NCBI GenBank assembly: GCA_023431205.1
Contig: JAEYXQ010000175.1
Coordinates: 1 to 43,062, forward strand
Length of the DNA: 43,062 bases
Direction of reading: 5' to 3'
Source of the DNA: Pseudomonadota bacterium
GTDB lineage: Bacteria > Pseudomonadota > Alphaproteobacteria > Rhizobiales > Devosiaceae
How positions within the stretch are numbered: the stretch's first letter is position 1; the number at the start of each line of letters is the position of its first letter. The notes under the pieces are model-generated. The model did no database searches. It was not told the DNA's origin and was given only the letters and a program-made list of their open reading frames with translations. The position numbers and the translations under genes are program-made. Positions 39,310 to 43,062 of this stretch are shown piece after piece.

Positions 39310-40023
39310 ATGAGCGAAGACAGGAAGCGTGAAGCTGCCGCGATGGCGCTGAGCGACATACGCTCAGGCATGCGCCTCGGCCTTGGCACGGGCTCCACCG
39401 CCCGCCACTTCGTCGACCTGCTCGGCGAACGGGTCCGCGATGGGCTCGACGTGCTGTGCGTCCCCACTTCCGAGGCCACCGACCGGCAGGCGCGCGCCCT
39501 CGGCATTCCGCTTTCCGATCTCGACACCCTCGACCGCCTCGACCTCACCGTCGATGGCGCCGACGAGATCGACACCAGCATGAACCTCATCAAGGGCGGC
39601 GGTGGCGCCCTGTTGCGCGAGAAGATCGTGGCCGCGGCCTCCGACCGGATGATCGTGATCGCCGACTCCAGCAAGCTCGTGGACACCCTCGGCCGCTTCC
39701 CGCTCCCCATCGAGGTGAACCGCTTCGGCCTCGGCGCCACCGAACGATCAGTGGCGGCGGCGCTCACCGCCCACGGCGCCGAAGGCGGGCTCAAGCTGCG
39801 CCGCACGGCCGCCGGCGAGCCCTTCGTCACCGACGGTGGACACCTCATCCTCGATGCTTTTTTTGGCCGCATTTCGCAGCCAGAAGCGCTGTCGGGCGCA
39901 CTTCTTGACATTCCCGGCGTGGTCCAGCACGGGCTGTTTCTGAATATGTGCAACAAGGCTTATGTGGCTGGACCAGATGGCGTAAGAACGCTGGTGGCCA
40001 ACGAAACAAGGACGGGTTCGTGA
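39310..40023 (+). CDS. rpiA: Ribose-5-phosphate isomerase A
   Basis: A 237-aa enzyme that interconverts ribose 5-phosphate and ribulose 5-phosphate in the pentose phosphate pathway. Family motifs are GLGTGSTA (about 24-31), DLTVDGADEID (about 79-89) and KGGGGALLREKI (about 95-106), which include the catalytic Asp, Glu and Lys region. Near the end is DIPGVVQHGLF. GGAGGG lies 7-8 nt before the ATG. The stop overlaps the start of the DUF2059 gene (GTGA), so they form an operon. No second ribose-phosphate isomerase gene is seen here. Confidence 0.95.
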   Translation: MSEDRKREAAAMALSDIRSGMRLGLGTGSTARHFVDLLGERVRDGLDVLCVPTSEATDRQARALGIPLSDLDTLDRLDLTVDGADEIDTSMNLIKGGGGALLREKIVAAASDRMIVIADSSKLVDTLGRFPLPIEVNRFGLGATERSVAAALTAHGAEGGLKLRRTAAGEPFVTDGGHLILDAFFGRISQPEALSGALLDIPGVVQHGLFLNMCNKAYVAGPDGVRTLVANETRTGS

Positions 40024-40538
40024 CGATGATGCAGGTGCTGGGGCGGGCGAAGGGCCTGGTGGCAGTGGCGGCAAGCGCCGCGATTCTGGCGTTCGCAGCG
40101 CCCGTGGTGGCTCAGGAAGTCTCCCCCGAGCAGTTGTCGCTGGCCCGCCAGTATGTCGATCTCACCGACAACGCCTCGGTCTTCGAGGTGATCATGGTCG
40201 AGACCGGCATCGAGACCATGCGCCAGCTCGTCACGCAGAACCCCGAGATCATCGACGCGGTCGACAGTGCCGTGAAGAAGGTCCTCGAGGACTATCGCGC
40301 CCGCAAGGGCGAACTGATGAACCAGTTCGCGCGCGTCTACGCGCTGCGCTTCACGGTCGAGGAACTGCAGCAGATCGTCGCCTTCTATGAATCCGACGTC
40401 GGCAAGAAGCTCTCCGCTTCCAATCTCGAGGTGAACTCCGACCTGCAGCGTGTGCTCCAGGTGTTCACCGAGAACGTCCAGCGCGAGTTCTTCGCCCAGG
40501 TTCGCGCCGAGCTGCGCGCTCAGGGTGTCGAAGTCTAG
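40020..40538 (+). CDS. Secreted DUF2059 protein
   Basis: A 172-aa exported helical protein. A signal peptide (GLVAVAASAAILAFAAPVVA) is followed by a DUF2059 domain (about 85-145) with FARVYALRFTVEELQQIVAF and YESDVGKKL, the recognisable core of this family. Its function is unknown; it is widespread in proteobacterial envelopes. GTG 40020 overlaps the rpiA stop and has AAGGA 7 nt upstream; ATG 40026 or 40029 are alternatives. The partnership with rpiA recurs, as I recall, in rhizobial genomes and sometimes continues to gor, as here. A strong terminator follows. Confidence 0.87.
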   Translation: MTMMQVLGRAKGLVAVAASAAILAFAAPVVAQEVSPEQLSLARQYVDLTDNASVFEVIMVETGIETMRQLVTQNPEIIDAVDSAVKKVLEDYRARKGELMNQFARVYALRFTVEELQQIVAFYESDVGKKLSASNLEVNSDLQRVLQVFTENVQREFFAQVRAELRAQGVEV

Positions 40539-40571
40539 GACCAGGGCGCTGCGCTGGCGGCACTGCAGACC

Positions 40572-40600
40572 GGCCCCGCCTTGTGCGGGGCCTTTGTTTA
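40572..40600 (+). terminator. Intrinsic terminator after the DUF2059 gene
   Basis: GGCCCCGC (40572-40579) and GCGGGGCC (40585-40592) form a perfect 8-bp stem with a 5-nt loop, followed by TTTGTTTA. It lies 34 nt after the stop. Confidence 0.85.
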
Positions 40601-40617
40601 TGCCAAGCCCATACCCA

Positions 40618-40634
40618 TATTTCATCGTGAAATA
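40618..40634. promoter_or_regulatory. gor: 17-bp palindrome in front of glutathione reductase
   Basis: TATTTCATCGTGAAATA has perfect 7-bp arms around TCG and lies 19 nt before the gor start. A weak promoter, TTGTTT (40594-40599) with ATATTT (40617-40622), would place it over the -10 and start site, a position typical of a repressor operator. AT content is well above the surroundings. Confidence 0.5.
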
Positions 40635-40653
40635 CCGATAGAGCAGGGGCATC

Positions 40654-42033
40654 ATGAGCCACGACTACGATCTCATCGTCATCGGCGCTGGCTCCGGCGG
40701 CGTTCGCGCCGCGCGCATGGCGGCGACCTACGGCGCCCGCGTGGCCGTGGTCGAGGAATTCCGCGTCGGCGGCACCTGCGTCATTCGGGGCTGCGTGCCC
40801 AAGAAGCTCTATGTCTACGCCGCCCGCTTCCGTGACCTGTTCGACCTCGCCCCCAGCTTCGGCTGGCAGGTGGACGCGAGCTTTGACTGGCCGACCCTCG
40901 TTGCCAACAAGGAGAAGGAAATCTCCCGGCTCGAGGCGGCCTATACCGCCAATCTCGAGAAGCCTGGCGTCGAGATCATCCGGGATCGGGCCGTGGTCAC
41001 CGGCCCCAACAGTGTCGAACTGGTCGGTGGCGGCCGCAGTTTGACGGCCAAATACCTGCTGGTTGCCACCGGCGCCCATCCCTACATCCCCGATATCCCC
41101 GGCAAGGAACTCGGCATCACCTCCAACGAGGCGTTTGATCTGCCCGAGCTGCCGCGGTCCATCCTGATCGAGGGCGGCGGCTACATTGCCGTTGAATTTG
41201 CCACGATCTTTGCCGGTCTCGGCGTCGATACCACGATCGTCTACCGCGGCGATAGCCTGCTGCGCGGCTTCGATCTCGACATGCGCCGCGGGCTCGAGGC
41301 CGGCCTGACCGACCGCGGCATCCGCATCATCTACCAGACCAATGTCCGCTCGCTCGCCCGCCATGGCGACGATGTGGCCGCCACCTTCAGCGACGGCGTC
41401 ACCGCCCCGTATGGCGCCGTGATGTTCGCCACCGGCCGCCGCGCCAATGTTCGCGGTCTCGGCCTCGACAAGGCCGGTGTCCACCTCAACGATCGCGGCG
41501 AGATCGCCGTTGACGCCTATTCGCGCACCAACGTGCCCTCGATCTACGCCGTCGGTGACGTCACCGGCCGCGCCCAGTTGACCCCGGTCGCCATCCGCGA
41601 AGGCTGGTACTTCGCCGAGACCGTGTTCAACAACAATCCCATGGCCGTGGATCACTCCCAGATCCCTACCGCCGTGTTCTCCGAGCCCGAGATCGGCGTC
41701 ATCGGCCTCACCGAAGTGGAAGCGGCCACCCATGGCGACGTCGATGTCTACCTCGCCCGCTTCCGGCCGATGATGAACACGCTCTCGATCCGCACCGAGC
41801 GCATGATCCTCAAGCTCATCACCGAAAAGGACGGCGGCCGTGTTCTGGGCTGTCACATCCTCGGGCCGGGCGCCGCCGAAATGATCCAGCTCGTTGCTAT
41901 CGCCTATGGCATGAACGCCACCAAGGCCGATTTCGATCGCACCATTGCGCTCCACCCCACGGCGGCGGAGGAACTGGTGACCTTCAAGTCCCCGACCTAC
42001 ACCTACCGCGATGGCGAAAAGGTCGGCGGCTGA
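40654..42033 (+). CDS. gor: Glutathione-disulfide reductase
   Basis: A 459-aa flavoenzyme that reduces GSSG with NADPH. The FAD motif LIVIGAGSGGVRAA is at about 7-20. The redox disulfide is Cys42-Cys47 (GGTCVIRGCVPKK). The NAD(P)-binding motif is IEGGGYIAVEFA near 175, with the Arg in VYRGDSLLRGFD consistent with NADPH use. The C-terminal dimer domain has the catalytic His434-Glu439 (HPTAAEE). The pattern CVIRGCVPKK separates it from lipoamide dehydrogenase. It follows rpiA-DUF2059 after a terminator and has its own promoter region with a 17-bp palindrome. The ribosome site is AGGGGC about 6 nt upstream. Confidence 0.95.
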   Translation: MSHDYDLIVIGAGSGGVRAARMAATYGARVAVVEEFRVGGTCVIRGCVPKKLYVYAARFRDLFDLAPSFGWQVDASFDWPTLVANKEKEISRLEAAYTANLEKPGVEIIRDRAVVTGPNSVELVGGGRSLTAKYLLVATGAHPYIPDIPGKELGITSNEAFDLPELPRSILIEGGGYIAVEFATIFAGLGVDTTIVYRGDSLLRGFDLDMRRGLEAGLTDRGIRIIYQTNVRSLARHGDDVAATFSDGVTAPYGAVMFATGRRANVRGLGLDKAGVHLNDRGEIAVDAYSRTNVPSIYAVGDVTGRAQLTPVAIREGWYFAETVFNNNPMAVDHSQIPTAVFSEPEIGVIGLTEVEAATHGDVDVYLARFRPMMNTLSIRTERMILKLITEKDGGRVLGCHILGPGAAEMIQLVAIAYGMNATKADFDRTIALHPTAAEELVTFKSPTYTYRDGEKVGG

Positions 42034-42066
42034 GCGGAGGATCGACAGCGGGTCGCCTGCGTTTAG

Positions 42067-42080
42067 CCTCGACAACGAGG
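42067..42080 (+). promoter_or_regulatory. Hairpin sequestering the ribosome site of the small gene
   Basis: CCTCG (42067-42071) and CGAGG (42076-42080) pair across an ACAA loop. The right arm contains the likely Shine-Dalgarno sequence of the next gene (GAGGT, about 6 nt before its ATG), so folding could limit its translation. Confidence 0.3.
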
Positions 42081-42086
42081 TCCGCG

Positions 42087-42311
42087 ATGAGCACTCCGCA
42101 ATCGAACTATGCCGGCATCTGGCTCTACCCCGGCAGCGGCCGGGGAGAGCAGTTCAGCCATCACCAGCCCGACTACGACCACCAGGAATCCGAGGTCACC
42201 ACCGCCATGCGCCACGTCGTCATCGACCGGGACGGCGAACAGGTCGGCCTCTGGATACCTGCCAGCTGGAGCGACGACCAGGCCCGCGAGGCGCTGCAGA
42301 GCAACTGGTAG
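42087..42311 (+). CDS. Small hypothetical protein (74 aa)
   Basis: I do not recognise this gene. The ATG has GAGGT about 6 nt upstream. The 74-aa product begins STPQSNYAGIWLYPGSGRGE, continues through a His-rich stretch (FSHHQPDYDHQESE) and ends in a compact beta/helical part (MRHVVIDRDGEQVGLWIP, then SWSDDQAREALQSNW). It has no signal peptide or membrane helix and is acidic. It lies 53 nt after gor on the same strand and could be co-transcribed with it. The His-rich middle might bind metal, but this is only a suggestion. Confidence 0.6.
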   Translation: MSTPQSNYAGIWLYPGSGRGEQFSHHQPDYDHQESEVTTAMRHVVIDRDGEQVGLWIPASWSDDQAREALQSNW

Positions 42312-42336
42312 GGGAGCGGGCAGGCCGAACCGGGGA

Positions 42337-42879
42337 TCAGGCCACCGCCTGGCCCCTGCCGAAGCGTTCCAGCCAGGCGTCGAAGTCCCCAGCCGACAGT
42401 GGCCTCGACAGATGGTAGCCCTGTCCCTCGTCGCAACCCGCCAGCTCCAGCAGGTGCTGGCTCTGCGCCGTCTCGATCCCCTCCGCCACCACCCGGAAAT
42501 CCATGCCGTGCAGCATGGTGATCATAGAGGTCACGAGATGCAGGTCGCGCGGCTCGGTGTCGATCGCGCTGATGAAGGATCGGTCGATCTTGATGCAGTG
42601 CGCCGGGATGCGCTTGAGGTGGGCGAGGCTGCTGTAGCCGGTGCCGAAATCGTCCACGGCGATGCTGATGCCGGCCGCCTTGAGCGTGTTCAACTGGCTG
42701 AATGCCCGCTCGCCATTGCGGATCAGCGCGCTCTCGGTGACTTCCAGCTCGAGCATGGACGGCTGCACCCCCGCGCTCGCAACGTGCCAGAGCACGCGCT
42801 GGGGGAAATCCTCCTCGTCGAGGTTCACACCCGAGAGGTTGACCGAGATCGTCAGGTCCCGGCGCCACCACTCCCCCAC
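42337..42879 (-). pseudogene. C-terminal part of an EAL-domain c-di-GMP phosphodiesterase, interrupted by repeats
   Basis: About 180 codons match the second two-thirds of an EAL domain: DLTISVNLSGVNL, LELEVTESAL, AVDDFGTGYSSLAHLKRIP, KIDRSFISAI, VVAEGIETAQS and GQGYHLSRPLSAGDF. The N-terminal third, with the catalytic EAL motif itself, is missing. Immediately upstream the sequence changes to a CCCCCACA tandem and two repeat-family copies, with an in-frame TGA inside the repeat. As read here the gene is broken: either a repeat array inserted into it, or the joint is an assembly artefact at the window edge. The remaining fragment would lack phosphodiesterase activity. Confidence 0.75.
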
Positions 42880-43062
42880 ACCCCCACACCCCCGGTGTCA
42901 CCCCCGCGAAAGCGGGGGCCCATCCCGAGATGCCGCCACAGCCGCAAGGTGGTGTTGCCAGGCACCTCGGTGCCCGCGACCTCGTCCTTCGACGAGCTCA
43001 GGATGAGGTCTATGAGAGAGCGGTCGCACCGAACCTTCGTAGACCTCATGGTGAGCCTGTCG
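42870..43062. repeat. Composite repeat array: short tandem plus families B and A
   Basis: From left to right: a short tandem of CCCCCACA units (42870-42893); a family B hairpin (CCCCCGC/GCGGGGG, 42901-42918) with its CCCATCCCGAGAT linker; then a family A arm (42977-43011) and the beginning of an oppositely oriented family A arm (43041-43062) cut by the window end. The first copies of these families lie at 2441-2523 and 610-694. The array sits inside an EAL gene. Confidence 0.8.

Noticed and set aside
40465..42075. A 536-codon frame antisense to gor
   Set aside because: It is a shadow of glutathione reductase with low-information composition, and it also crosses the terminator and promoter region.
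1..43062. tRNA, rRNA, insertion sequences, integrases or phage genes
   Set aside because: None was recognised on either strand; no transposase motif or tRNA-like cloverleaf was noticed by eye.

Overview
The window is high-GC chromosomal DNA from an alphaproteobacterium of the Hyphomicrobiales (Rhizobiales) type, most likely near Devosia. The evidence is the order ccmF-ccmH / degP-like protease / OmpR regulator / histidine kinase / glnE, which I recall from rhizobial genomes, plus PleC/DivJ-like kinases, a DUF1236-type protein and dispersed palindromic repeats. The genus is inference; no rRNA or tRNA gene is present to fix it.

Layout. 1-7.6 kb: end of a cytochrome c maturation operon, an envelope HtrA/Deg protease, a two-component pair and glnE (nitrogen control). 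7.6-16.2 kb: a PAS histidine kinase, aminopeptidase N, an ABC exporter and a membrane c-di-GMP protein with a degenerate GGDEF and an intact EAL domain. 16.4-23.5 kb: a GH2 beta-mannosidase, an EamA transporter, a chromosomal CcdAB-type toxin-antitoxin pair, a type II NADH dehydrogenase and an FGGY sugar kinase. 23.7-28.1 kb: dusA, a membrane-anchored retropepsin-like protease, divergent cobS and cobT, and a secreted protein of unknown function. 28.1-34.4 kb: a PleC-like kinase, an Lrp/AsnC regulator with a glyoxalase-fold protein, a DUF1236-type protein, a possible 40-aa membrane protein, and a tightly overlapping three-gene unit (Gly/Asn-rich PepSY-like protein, PhoP-like regulator, PhoQ-like kinase). 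34.4-43 kb: an ArsR-type regulator with an MFS exporter, a dienelactone hydrolase, moaA, an L,D-transpeptidase, rpiA with a DUF2059 protein, glutathione reductase, a small unknown protein, and the C-terminal half of an EAL gene whose upstream part is replaced by a composite of two repeat families running to the window edge.

Most genes are ordinary core metabolism, envelope or signalling genes. Signalling is dense: four histidine kinases, two OmpR-type regulators and two EAL proteins. Genes are packed tightly. Several same-strand pairs overlap by 1-8 nt, and convergent pairs abut or share stop codons. No CRISPR array, insertion sequence, prophage or RNA gene of a known class was recognised. 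The best leads are the CcdAB locus with an unusual antitoxin N-terminus and an operator-like promoter, the Gly/Asn-rich sensor-accessory protein, an orphan plus-strand hairpin/terminator near 34.3-34.4 kb, a 17-bp palindrome in front of glutathione reductase, and the repeat-interrupted EAL gene.
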